A DNA stretch of 64,000 bases from Caenibius tardaugens NBRC 16725 (GTDB lineage Bacteria > Pseudomonadota > Alphaproteobacteria > Sphingomonadales > Sphingomonadaceae). The stretch lies in contig NZ_CP034179.1 of assembly GCF_003860345.1 (NCBI RefSeq), positions 3,084,001-3,148,000 on the forward strand, in the 5' to 3' direction. The notes below the pieces were generated by a model. That model was not told where the DNA came from, did not search any database, and saw only the letters and a program-made list of their open reading frames with translations. The position numbers were made by a program, and so were the translations under genes. Of this stretch, positions 36,666-44,230 are shown piece after piece (within the stretch, counting starts at the first letter, position 1; the number at the start of each line of letters is the position of its first letter).

Positions 36666-36691
36666 TATATTATGTGAGGTAATGGGACGTA

Positions 36692-37927
36692 ATGGGTTTT
36701 GCCGCGCTGTTTGCGCATGGTCTTGTTTACGCGATTATCATGCTGGGCATTTTCCGGTTGAGAAAGCATCTGGGCCTTGGTGTGTTGTTCTGCCTGATTG
36801 GTTCGATGCATTTTCTGGAGACCTATCTTGCGGCGACATTCTTTATCGATTTGCCGTTTGGTCTGATCTCGCCGGGGTCGACGGTGATGTTTGCCGGAAA
36901 ATTGAGCCTGTTTCTGCTGTTGTACATCAAGGAAGACGCGGAGGTCATGCGGCAGCCCGTGTACGGTCTGCTGGCCGGCAATGTGTTGATGCTTATCCTC
37001 GGCGCTATCCTGCGCCTGCATTCCAACACGGTAGAAATGCCGGGTTATAACCCCGATCTCATCTTCGTCGATCAGATGGGGTTTCTGATGATGTGGGGCA
37101 CGATTCTCCTCTTCATCGATGCGATCATGTTGATCATCATTTATGAACGGCTTGGTGGATTTATCTCGCGGACCTTGTTTGGCCGGATATTTGTCAGCCT
37201 CGCCCTTGTTCTGAGCTTCGACCAGGTCTTTTTCTATCTCGGCCTGCACTATCTGGCCGGTGTCCCGCAGGCGGCATTTTACGGCGGCTGGATCGCAAAA
37301 ATCGGGGTCGCGGCATTTTTCACGGCGGCCTTGGCGTTCTATTTGCGCGTTTGCGAACCATCAGTGGTGGGAACGCCCACCCGCCAGATCGCGGATGTTT
37401 TCGATCGTCTGACGTACCGCCATCGTTACGAGAACCTGATGCGGCAGGTGGGCAAAGATCCCCTCACCGGTTTGCGGGATCGCGGCCTGTTCGAACAATT
37501 GGGCCCTACGATTTTTGCCTCATCAGTGCGCGATGCCACACCGATGAGCGCGATCATGATCGACATTGATCGGTTCAAGTCGATCAATGACAATTACGGG
37601 CATATTGTCGGTGACCGGGTGATCCAGAACGTCGCCCAAACCATTTCGAACACGATCCGTGATGATGATTACCTGTTTCGATATGGCGGGGAAGAATTCG
37701 CGCTTATCTGTAACAAAGGCGCGGTTGAGGCGCTGGCGCTCGCGGAACGTATCCGTGCTGCGGTTATCGCAGATCACGTGCTGGAAGGCGGCGCAGCGGT
37801 TTCGATCAGTGCGGGCATATCGACCCGCACAGTGTGCGATACCGATTTTACGACTGTGCTGTCGCGTGCCGACGCCGCGCTGTATCAGGCGAAAGCCCGG
37901 GGCCGAAACTGCGTCGAAGGTTTATAG
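36692..37927 (+). CDS. membrane-bound diguanylate cyclase (GGEEF)
   Basis: 411 residues. The N-terminal 225 or so form seven or eight transmembrane helices of a sensor type I do not recognise by name, with conserved-looking acidic and aromatic residues in the helices (FLETYLAATFF, NPDLIFVDQMGF). The C-terminal domain has an intact GGEEF at about 332-336 and an RxxD product-inhibition site (RDDD) at the correct distance. It should therefore make c-di-GMP under feedback control. It is monocistronic, behind an AT-rich promoter region with a palindrome. Confidence 0.9.
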   Translation: MGFAALFAHGLVYAIIMLGIFRLRKHLGLGVLFCLIGSMHFLETYLAATFFIDLPFGLISPGSTVMFAGKLSLFLLLYIKEDAEVMRQPVYGLLAGNVLMLILGAILRLHSNTVEMPGYNPDLIFVDQMGFLMMWGTILLFIDAIMLIIIYERLGGFISRTLFGRIFVSLALVLSFDQVFFYLGLHYLAGVPQAAFYGGWIAKIGVAAFFTAALAFYLRVCEPSVVGTPTRQIADVFDRLTYRHRYENLMRQVGKDPLTGLRDRGLFEQLGPTIFASSVRDATPMSAIMIDIDRFKSINDNYGHIVGDRVIQNVAQTISNTIRDDDYLFRYGGEEFALICNKGAVEALALAERIRAAVIADHVLEGGAAVSISAGISTRTVCDTDFTTVLSRADAALYQAKARGRNCVEGL

Positions 37928-38130
37928 TGCGCGCACCTTTTCGATATCAAAAGGCGAAAGGCACCAATGGCTTGTGTCAGTATGCCGCAGCCGACGCTTG
38001 ACAGAGTGGCCGCAAGACAGGACGGTCGGTGCGATAACGGGCACCGCGCCCGACATCGGGGATGAGGGTTGATGATCTTGCATAGCGTATTTTCGGATCG
38101 TTCCATCGTACAGGACGGGGAGGGCGCGGC

Positions 38131-38619
38131 GTGAGCGGATTGCCGACGCGGCTGGCGGTTCCGCAGATGCGCGAGGAAGAGGTTGTCGCAGCGTTGATCG
38201 GTGCGTGGCAACTGGAACTGTGCGCGACCTATCACCCGGATGGCAGCGTGACTTACCCGTTCGGCGAGGATGCCAAAGGGCAGATCATGTACAGCGCCGA
38301 TGGTCACATGGGTTGCGAAATCACTGCGACAAACCGGCCCATTCTTGACGTGCAGACGATCTACCATGCCACGGACGAGGAACTGGGACGTTCCATGCGC
38401 GGCTTTTCCGCCTATTTCGGTACCTTCAGCGTCGATGCCGCAGCAGGGATCGTGATCCATCACGTGCAGGGGGCGTGGTTCCCCAATTTCGCCACGATGC
38501 AGCAACCGCGACACTATTTCTTCGACGGCGACCTGCTCTATCTCGAAGCCATGGTTGGCGCGGATCTTGCCCGGCTGACGTGGCGGCGGCGCAATTCAGG
38601 CACGCTGCCCGGTCATTGA
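38131..38619 (+). CDS. lipocalin-like domain protein
   Basis: 162 residues from a GTG with GGAGG seven bases upstream. It matches the Lipocalin_5 type: GAWQLELCATYHPDGSVTYPFG, GQIMYSADGHMGCEI, then antiparallel strands ending in LARLTWRR. There is no signal peptide, so it is cytosolic. Proteins of this type sit beside catabolic genes and probably bind a hydrophobic intermediate; enzymatic activity is unproven. The FAH-family gene follows after 48 bp with its own GAGG, probably in one transcript. Confidence 0.8.
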   Translation: MSGLPTRLAVPQMREEEVVAALIGAWQLELCATYHPDGSVTYPFGEDAKGQIMYSADGHMGCEITATNRPILDVQTIYHATDEELGRSMRGFSAYFGTFSVDAAAGIVIHHVQGAWFPNFATMQQPRHYFFDGDLLYLEAMVGADLARLTWRRRNSGTLPGH

Positions 38620-38667
38620 TCGCAATGATCGTCGATTGCCTGCGGTTTTGCAAACAGAGGAAAGCCC

Positions 38668-39501
38668 ATGCGTTATCTCAGTTTCAAGCGCCCTGATGGC
38701 ACGCCCACGTTCGGTCGGCTTGCCGGGGATCGGGTGTTCGATCTGGGAACCCCGGGCGAGGCTTCGTGGCTCCGCGATGCGATAGCGGGCGGCGCGCTTG
38801 GCGCGCTGACTGACGGGCAGGCTTATGCGCTGGATAGTGTGGATCTGCTGCCGGTCATCCCGAACCCGGGAAAGATTCTCTGCATCGGGTTGAACTATGC
38901 CAGCCATATCGCGGAAATGGGACGGGAAAACAAAGGGTACCCCGCCGTTTTTACGCGCTGGGCCGATACGCTGGTGGCGCATGGTGCCCCGTTGATCCGC
39001 CCGCGCGATGGGCATGAGTTCGACTACGAAGGCGAACTGGCCGTGATTATCGGCAAGGGCGGTCGGCATATTCCGCAAGCAGAGGCGCTGGATCGTATCG
39101 CAGGCTACGCTGTGTTCCATGATGCTTCGCTGCGCGATTGGCAGCGGCACAACAGCCAGTTCACACCGGGCAAGAATTTTCCGGGCACGGGTGGATTTGG
39201 CCCGGCGCTGGTCACCCCCGATGAAATCGATGATCTGGGGGTGCAACGGGTGCAGACGCGCTTGAATGACGCATTGATGCAGGATCAGCCGGTTTCGGAC
39301 CTGATCCACGATGTGCCGGCCTTGATCGCCTATTGTTCCAGCTTCACCGAACTGCGCCCCGGCGATGTTATCGCGACGGGGACACCGGGTGGTGTGGGGC
39401 TGGGGCGCACCCCGACCGTGTTCATGAAAGCGGGAGACCGGGTGGAGGTGTCGATCGGGGTGATCGGCACGCTGACCAATACGGTGATCGACGAAGCCTG
39501 A
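38668..39501 (+). CDS. fumarylacetoacetate hydrolase family protein
   Basis: 277 residues. The N-terminal cap is followed by the FAH fold from about residue 68, with ILCIGLNYASHIAEMG, FDYEGELAVIIGKGGR (Glu metal ligands), FHDASLRDWQ, FPGTGGFGPALVTPDEI and DVIATGTPGGVG. Members are hydrolases, decarboxylases or hydratases of acylpyruvates and 2-oxo-hept-3-ene-dioates, acting late in aromatic breakdown. GAGGAAAGCCC precedes the ATG. It converges with the lyase gene, and the two stop codons lie inside one hairpin. Confidence 0.9.
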   Translation: MRYLSFKRPDGTPTFGRLAGDRVFDLGTPGEASWLRDAIAGGALGALTDGQAYALDSVDLLPVIPNPGKILCIGLNYASHIAEMGRENKGYPAVFTRWADTLVAHGAPLIRPRDGHEFDYEGELAVIIGKGGRHIPQAEALDRIAGYAVFHDASLRDWQRHNSQFTPGKNFPGTGGFGPALVTPDEIDDLGVQRVQTRLNDALMQDQPVSDLIHDVPALIAYCSSFTELRPGDVIATGTPGGVGLGRTPTVFMKAGDRVEVSIGVIGTLTNTVIDEA

Positions 39502-39516
39502 CCTGGGGGGTCAGGC
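39496..39516. terminator. hairpin covering both convergent stop codons
   Basis: GCCTGACC (39496-39503) pairs with GGTCAGGC (39509-39516), an 8-bp stem with a 5-nt loop. The TGA of the FAH gene and that of the minus-strand lyase gene lie in opposite arms. There is no T-run, but it is placed to end both transcripts. Confidence 0.55.
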
Positions 39517-40503
39517 GAAGAAAGCGGCTTCTGCTTCGGCGCTTACCGGTACGCCGGAAAGCCGGGCGCGCTGCAGCGTGATCCAGTAGTAGCGATAGCT
39601 GGCCCGGTCGTAGAGTTCGCCTTTGTACTGGATAGGGCCCCAATTGACGGCTTGCGCGGCGAGAAGCACGGCGGCGGCATCTTCCGCTTCGCTGAAATCG
39701 GGGCGCATGGCTTCGACAATCGGCTGAATCTGGGCGGGATAAATGCTCCACATGCGCTGGAAACCGTATTCCATGCGTGCACGTGTGGCATCGCCGCGCA
39801 CCACATCGGGGTTCTTCAGATCGAGGCAGACATTGTGCGCCGCGACCAGCCCGTTGGCCAGTGCGGCGGCGACCATTTCGGTCTTGGCCCGCACCAGCAG
39901 CTTGTGTTCGAACTGGCCCGGGCTGCGCATCGCGCTGGCCGGGATGGCGCCATCATGGGCGCTGATGAAATCCATCAGCCCGAAGTCGAGCACCCGCATC
40001 CATGGCAGGGCGGCCATTTGCCACACATCCGCCAGCGCGCCATGCGTTTCGACCAATGCATGAACCGGGATGGTCCGCCCTATACCGCGCCGTGCGCAGC
40101 CTTCGCGGATATGATCGATCACTGCGCCCAGTTCGGCAGCGGAATGCGCCTTGGGGATAGTGATATGCGCCACCCGATCGCCTGCGATATCCAGCAGGAT
40201 ATCGATATCGGCCAGGCAGGCCGGGTGGTGCGGGGCATGCACGCGCATCCCCAACTGGTCGAACCGGTTCGCATCGGAAGCGATCAGCCCGGCGACCATC
40301 CGCGCATGCGCATCTTCTTCGCCCGCAGCGGCACCATCTTCACAATCGCCGGTTACATCGAAGACCGGGCCGAGTTCTTCCTGCAGGGCGAGAGCCTTGC
40401 GGATCAGCTTTTCGGCACCCGCGTAATGGTCCACCGTGGGAATGATCGGCAACTGACGTTCCCCGGCATAGAGGGCATCATTGGGGTGGACGGGATTGCT
40501 CAT
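39511..40503 (-). CDS. HpcH/HpaI-family CoA ester lyase (malyl-CoA-lyase-like)
   Basis: 330 residues, TIM-barrel lyase of the citrate-lyase beta / malyl-CoA lyase group. Landmarks are FDVTGDCEDGAA (acidic Mg ligands), MRVHAPHHP (Arg and His of the active site), HALVETHGAL and LDFGLMDFISAHDG. It cleaves or forms a beta-hydroxyacyl-CoA to give an acyl-CoA and glyoxylate or acetyl-CoA. With the ADP-forming acyl-CoA synthetase nearby this fits a CoA-dependent end pathway. It is convergent with the FAH gene. Confidence 0.88.
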   Translation of the reverse strand: MSNPVHPNDALYAGERQLPIIPTVDHYAGAEKLIRKALALQEELGPVFDVTGDCEDGAAAGEEDAHARMVAGLIASDANRFDQLGMRVHAPHHPACLADIDILLDIAGDRVAHITIPKAHSAAELGAVIDHIREGCARRGIGRTIPVHALVETHGALADVWQMAALPWMRVLDFGLMDFISAHDGAIPASAMRSPGQFEHKLLVRAKTEMVAAALANGLVAAHNVCLDLKNPDVVRGDATRARMEYGFQRMWSIYPAQIQPIVEAMRPDFSEAEDAAAVLLAAQAVNWGPIQYKGELYDRASYRYYWITLQRARLSGVPVSAEAEAAFFA

Positions 40504-40617
40504 GCTCGGCCTCGGCTGATCGGTGCTCAGGATGCGCGAATGCGCGCCTGATCCCCTAGCGTTGCAAGCCCGCTTTCGTCGAGCCGGTAAATGAAGGAGG
40601 CAGCCGTGGTTGCGCGG

Positions 40618-40872
40618 TCAGGCGAACAGATCGTGTTCGCCTTCGCCGCTGATCGGATCGGGCATTTTGAGCTGTGCATGGTCTTCATGCGCGGGGCCGG
40701 ATGTCGGATGAAACACCGTGCGGCACACCGTTCGCGACAGCATCGCCCAGTTGTCCCACAAGGTAACGGTCATCTGCAGTGGCATCATCCATGCGGTGAC
40801 GAGCCAATCCTGCGTGATCGCCGGATTCGTCTGGAGTATGGCGCTGAGGGGTTGCCGGTTATCTGCCATCAT
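40618..40872 (-). CDS. small protein of unknown function
   Basis: 84 residues, with a hydrophobic/aromatic middle (DWLVTAWMMPLQMTVTLWDNW) and a polar, acidic tail ending in GEGEHDLFA. The Trp pattern and the segment before HPTSGP look like a phasin-like amphipathic helix, but this is only an impression. The ribosome-binding site is weak. Favoured over the opposite strand because its composition resembles a folded protein. Confidence 0.5.
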   Translation of the reverse strand: MMADNRQPLSAILQTNPAITQDWLVTAWMMPLQMTVTLWDNWAMLSRTVCRTVFHPTSGPAHEDHAQLKMPDPISGEGEHDLFA

Positions 40873-40952
40873 CGAAAATTATCATTGCCTGCCGATTCGC
40901 CGCAATCGTTAAATATGACTATGCTGTGGCGCTGGCGGCAGGCGATAGCGTT

Positions 40953-41558
40953 TCAGACCTTGCCGAAACGCCCTTCGAAACCGGCAGTATCCCCCGTGGC
41001 CAGAAAGCGGGCCTGTTCTATCCAGTTGTCGCGGCGAATGCGGCCTTGAAAATTGCCAAGCTGGGCATCGATCCGGTCCACATCGGCATCGGACCATGCG
41101 GCGATCTGTTCAAACCGCGTAATCCCGAGCGACTGGAGCAGCGCGGCCAGCTTGGGCCCCAGACCCTTGATCCGGGTCAGGTCGTCATCCGATGAAGGCG
41201 CTGGCGATGAGGGAACTGGCGATGCGGGGGCCGGTTCCACAGCCACGGCCGGTTCCACAGCCTGTGGTGCGGGGTCTTCTACCGCTTCGGCCGGAGGTGG
41301 CGGCGGTGCGGCAGGTTGTGCCACAGGGGCGGTGGCTGGCGTTGGTGCCGGGCTGTAGGCCTGGGCCGCAGCGGGCGCGGCATCGATAAATGCCTGATTG
41401 CGGCGGGCCGGGGCGGCGCCTTCATCCAGCACATCGGCAGAAAGCGAGCTTTCCACCCGTGTCTTGTTGCCGCCACCAAAAATCCGCCATGCGATGGCAA
41501 TGCCGATCAACAGGGCGATGACAAAGAGCCACCAATATTGTTCGAACAACACCACCAT
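40953..41558 (-). CDS. membrane-anchored helix-hairpin-helix protein
   Basis: 201 residues. One transmembrane helix (about 8-26) is followed by a Pro/Ala-rich linker (about 45-120) and a C-terminal helix-hairpin-helix fold (DDLTRIKGLGPKLAALLQSL, then TRFEQIAAWSDADVDRID). This domain occurs in many proteins annotated as 'DUF4332' or 'flap endonuclease-like'; nuclease activity is not implied. It is the last gene of an operon with an OmpA-like protein and a 37-residue membrane peptide; its ATG directly abuts the TAA of the peptide gene. A link between envelope and nucleic acid is suggestive only. Confidence 0.82.
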   Translation of the reverse strand: MVVLFEQYWWLFVIALLIGIAIAWRIFGGGNKTRVESSLSADVLDEGAAPARRNQAFIDAAPAAAQAYSPAPTPATAPVAQPAAPPPPPAEAVEDPAPQAVEPAVAVEPAPASPVPSSPAPSSDDDLTRIKGLGPKLAALLQSLGITRFEQIAAWSDADVDRIDAQLGNFQGRIRRDNWIEQARFLATGDTAGFEGRFGKV

Positions 41559-41672
41559 TTATTTTTGTCCTCCTAATTGGCCGCCTGCACGGCCCCATAT
41601 AGCCCAGCCTATCGACAGGCCTATGCCATAGGCAATCAGCGACAGTACGAGAAGCTCCATCCAGATCGGCAT
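41559..41672 (-). CDS. 37-residue single-helix membrane peptide
   Basis: A short frame of 37 codons encodes MPIWMELLVLSLIAYGIGLS followed by IGWAIWGRAGGQLGGQK: one transmembrane helix and a short basic tail. TAGGAGGA lies before the ATG, made from the stop codon of the OmpA-like gene. A second AGGAGGA lies in its own last codons to serve the next gene, and its TAA touches that gene's ATG. The tight packing between two real genes, with both translation signals, argues strongly that it is translated. Its function is unknown; it may assist the other two envelope proteins. Confidence 0.75.
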   Translation of the reverse strand: MPIWMELLVLSLIAYGIGLSIGWAIWGRAGGQLGGQK

Positions 41673-41681
41673 GGTGTCCTC

Positions 41682-42419
41682 CTAGCGCGGGCCGGGCGCA
41701 TCGACCGGTGTCGGTCGCAGCGGAACGGTTTCAAGCACCGAAAATTCGATACGCCGGTTGGCCGGATCGGACGTATCAAGCCCGTGAACTGGTTTGCTCG
41801 AGCCCACACCGCTGGCGCGCAACCCATCGGCGGGAATACCGCGCTGGATCAGGGCGCGTTGCACCGCTTCTGCGCGTTCGCGCGATAAGGCAATATTGCC
41901 CGGCTCGCTGCCCGAACTGTCGGTATGGCCGGTAATGGCTATGACGCTGCCGAGGCACGGGCGTAGCGCCGTCGCCACTTCGTCGATCAATCCCTGACTG
42001 GCGGGATCGATGGCCGCGCTTGCTTCTTCGAAGCGGATCGTCCGCGATAGCAGCAGGGCCTCCACATCGTTCTGGCAATGGAGCGGTGGCGGGGCAGCGG
42101 GCGTGACAATGCCCAGACTGGTGCCATCTTCCCAATGGACACCGCCCACGGCAGGAATGGCGGCAACCGCCACGGCAGCCCGCGAACGTACCGCTTCACT
42201 CAGGTTATGCCCGCCGTGGAGAATGGGGTGGCGGGAAGGCCAGCCACTCGGGAAAAAGTCGGCAGTAACGCCCGTTACGCGGGCTTTGGCCAGCGCGATC
42301 CGGGCGTCGTAATCGAGGCGCGCGGCAATGGTGCCGCCACTGCTATAGGCGACACCCACGGCCAGTGCGGCGCAAAGGCCTGCTCCGGCGAGCAGCAAAG
42401 AGGTGGAGCCGATCCGCAT
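41682..42419 (-). CDS. OmpA family protein
   Basis: 245 residues. An N-terminal hydrophobic segment (about 7-25) acts as signal or anchor. A middle region of unknown fold precedes a C-terminal OmpA/MotB peptidoglycan-binding domain (about 125-235) with ITGHTDSSGSEPGN, LSRERAEAVQRALIQRG and NRRIEFSVLE. It should tether the envelope to peptidoglycan. It is the first gene of the three-gene operon with the 37-residue peptide and the HhH protein. Confidence 0.87.
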   Translation of the reverse strand: MRIGSTSLLLAGAGLCAALAVGVAYSSGGTIAARLDYDARIALAKARVTGVTADFFPSGWPSRHPILHGGHNLSEAVRSRAAVAVAAIPAVGGVHWEDGTSLGIVTPAAPPPLHCQNDVEALLLSRTIRFEEASAAIDPASQGLIDEVATALRPCLGSVIAITGHTDSSGSEPGNIALSRERAEAVQRALIQRGIPADGLRASGVGSSKPVHGLDTSDPANRRIEFSVLETVPLRPTPVDAPGPR

Positions 42420-42462
42420 ACCCCACCCTTAACTGCCACATCGGACGGGGGAAAGGTGCAAA

Positions 42463-44133
42463 TCAGTCGGGCGTGATACCGCTTGCCACCCCGGTCAGGC
42501 GGATGAATTCCTGACGCCAGAAATTGGTCTGTTTGCCCGCAAGAGCACCGATATCCGCGTAGGAGAAGGTCCCCAGCAGGGGATCGCCGCGCAGTTTCTG
42601 GCCGAACGCGGCCACGGCGGCGGCAAAGGCCATGTCGCTGCCCGGTGCACCGGCACTGCGCAGGCTGGCGGTGGGCACCACCCGTTCAATCAGGCGCGAG
42701 GTGTCGCCATCGGGCAGTTTGTAGCGCAGTTTGACCAGCGCCAGTTCGTTCGCCTTGGCCGTGCTGGCCGCCGGAACAGGGTCGCCGTAACGGCGCGGCG
42801 CGATCCAGCCCTTGGCTCCGGTGGGCACGATTTCGTAAATCGCGGTCACCTGATGACCGGCACCGATTTCTCCGGCATCGACTTTGTCATTGTCAAAATC
42901 TTCTTCGCGCAAGGCGCGGTTTTCATAACCCAGGAGGCGGTACTGGCTGACAACGGCCGGATTGAATTCGACCTGTATTTTGACATCCTTGGCGATGGTG
43001 AAAAGCGTCGACGCCATTTCGTCGGTCAGCACTTTCCGGGCTTCCAGCGCGCTGTCGATATAGGCGTAGTTGCCGTTCCCATGATTGGCGATCTGCTCCA
43101 TCATGGCTTCGTTGTAATTCCCGGTCCCGAACCCGAGCGTGGTCAGCGTGACCCCGGTGTCGCGCTCTTTCTCGATCATCGCGATCAGAGCCTTGTTGTC
43201 GCGTACGCCGACATTGAAATCGCCGTCGGTGGCCAGGATAACGCGGTTTACCCCGCCGTCGATGCGATTGTCGCGGGCAATCTGATAGGCCAGCTGCAAC
43301 CCGGCGCCCCCGGCGGTGGAGCCGCCAGCCTGCAGTTTCTCCAGCGCTTCACGGATCTTGCGCGTGTCATTGGTCGGCTCGAGCACCAGACCGGCAGCCC
43401 CGGCATAGACCACGATCGAAACACGGTCGCGCGGACCAAGTTCGGCGGCGAGGCCCGACAGTGCGGTTTTCACCAACGGCAGCTTGTCCGCGCTGAACAT
43501 CGATCCGGAGACATCGACCAGAAACACGAGATTGGCTGGCGGGCGTTCCTTGCGGGGCAGGTCATAGCCACGCAGGCCGATCCGCAGCAGCCGCGTGTCC
43601 GCATTCCATGGTGTGCGGGCGATATCGGTGGTGACGGTAAACGGCGTCGCGCGGGTTTCCGGTGCCGGATAGGCATAGCGGAAGTAATTGATCATTTCCT
43701 CGGTCCGCACGGCGTCCTTCGGCGGCAGTGCGCCCTGCGACAGGAAACGGCGGCTATTGGCATAGGCACCGGTGTCGACGTCGACCGAGAAGGTCGACAC
43801 GGGTTCCGCTGTGGCGAGCTTTACCGGGGACACTTCCTTGCCGTCATACCGTTCATTGCCCGGATCGGTCGCGACGATGACGGGCGGGATATAATGCCCC
43901 GGTGCGATCTTGCTCCGTTCCATCATCGCATAATTGCCCGTTGGCGGGGCGGCAGCGACTGCTGGCGAGGGTGGAGGCGGCGGCGGTGGAGCAGGGGGTG
44001 GCGGGGCGGGTTGGCTATCATGGGCCGCTTCCCCTTGTTGCGGGGCGAGCACCATGTCCCTGTTGCCCTGCGAAGCGCAACCGGCCAGTACCGCTGCGAG
44101 ACAGGTCGTGACCGTCAGTCTGGCAATTCGCAT
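42463..44133 (-). CDS. von Willebrand factor A domain lipoprotein (YfbK-like)
   Basis: 556 residues from an ATG preceded by GAGGGG. The signal peptide has lipobox LAGC (Cys19) and is followed by a Pro-rich linker (runs of Pro near 43-55). A YfbK N-terminal segment with STFSVDVDTGAYANSRRFL comes next, then a vWA domain with MIDAS motif DVSGSM at about 205-210 and a DUF3520-type C-terminus ending in RQEFIRL. It is lipid-anchored and periplasm-facing. The family's role is unclear; vWA domains mediate metal-dependent protein contacts. Confidence 0.9.
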   Translation of the reverse strand: MRIARLTVTTCLAAVLAGCASQGNRDMVLAPQQGEAAHDSQPAPPPPAPPPPPPPSPAVAAAPPTGNYAMMERSKIAPGHYIPPVIVATDPGNERYDGKEVSPVKLATAEPVSTFSVDVDTGAYANSRRFLSQGALPPKDAVRTEEMINYFRYAYPAPETRATPFTVTTDIARTPWNADTRLLRIGLRGYDLPRKERPPANLVFLVDVSGSMFSADKLPLVKTALSGLAAELGPRDRVSIVVYAGAAGLVLEPTNDTRKIREALEKLQAGGSTAGGAGLQLAYQIARDNRIDGGVNRVILATDGDFNVGVRDNKALIAMIEKERDTGVTLTTLGFGTGNYNEAMMEQIANHGNGNYAYIDSALEARKVLTDEMASTLFTIAKDVKIQVEFNPAVVSQYRLLGYENRALREEDFDNDKVDAGEIGAGHQVTAIYEIVPTGAKGWIAPRRYGDPVPAASTAKANELALVKLRYKLPDGDTSRLIERVVPTASLRSAGAPGSDMAFAAAVAAFGQKLRGDPLLGTFSYADIGALAGKQTNFWRQEFIRLTGVASGITPD

Positions 44134-44230
44134 AACATTCCCCTCCGATGACGCGGCAACCGATTGCAGACGCTCGCGCCAGACCCGTGAACGGTGACTG
44201 AATGCCCCACAGAAGCGACGAAGCGCGGCG

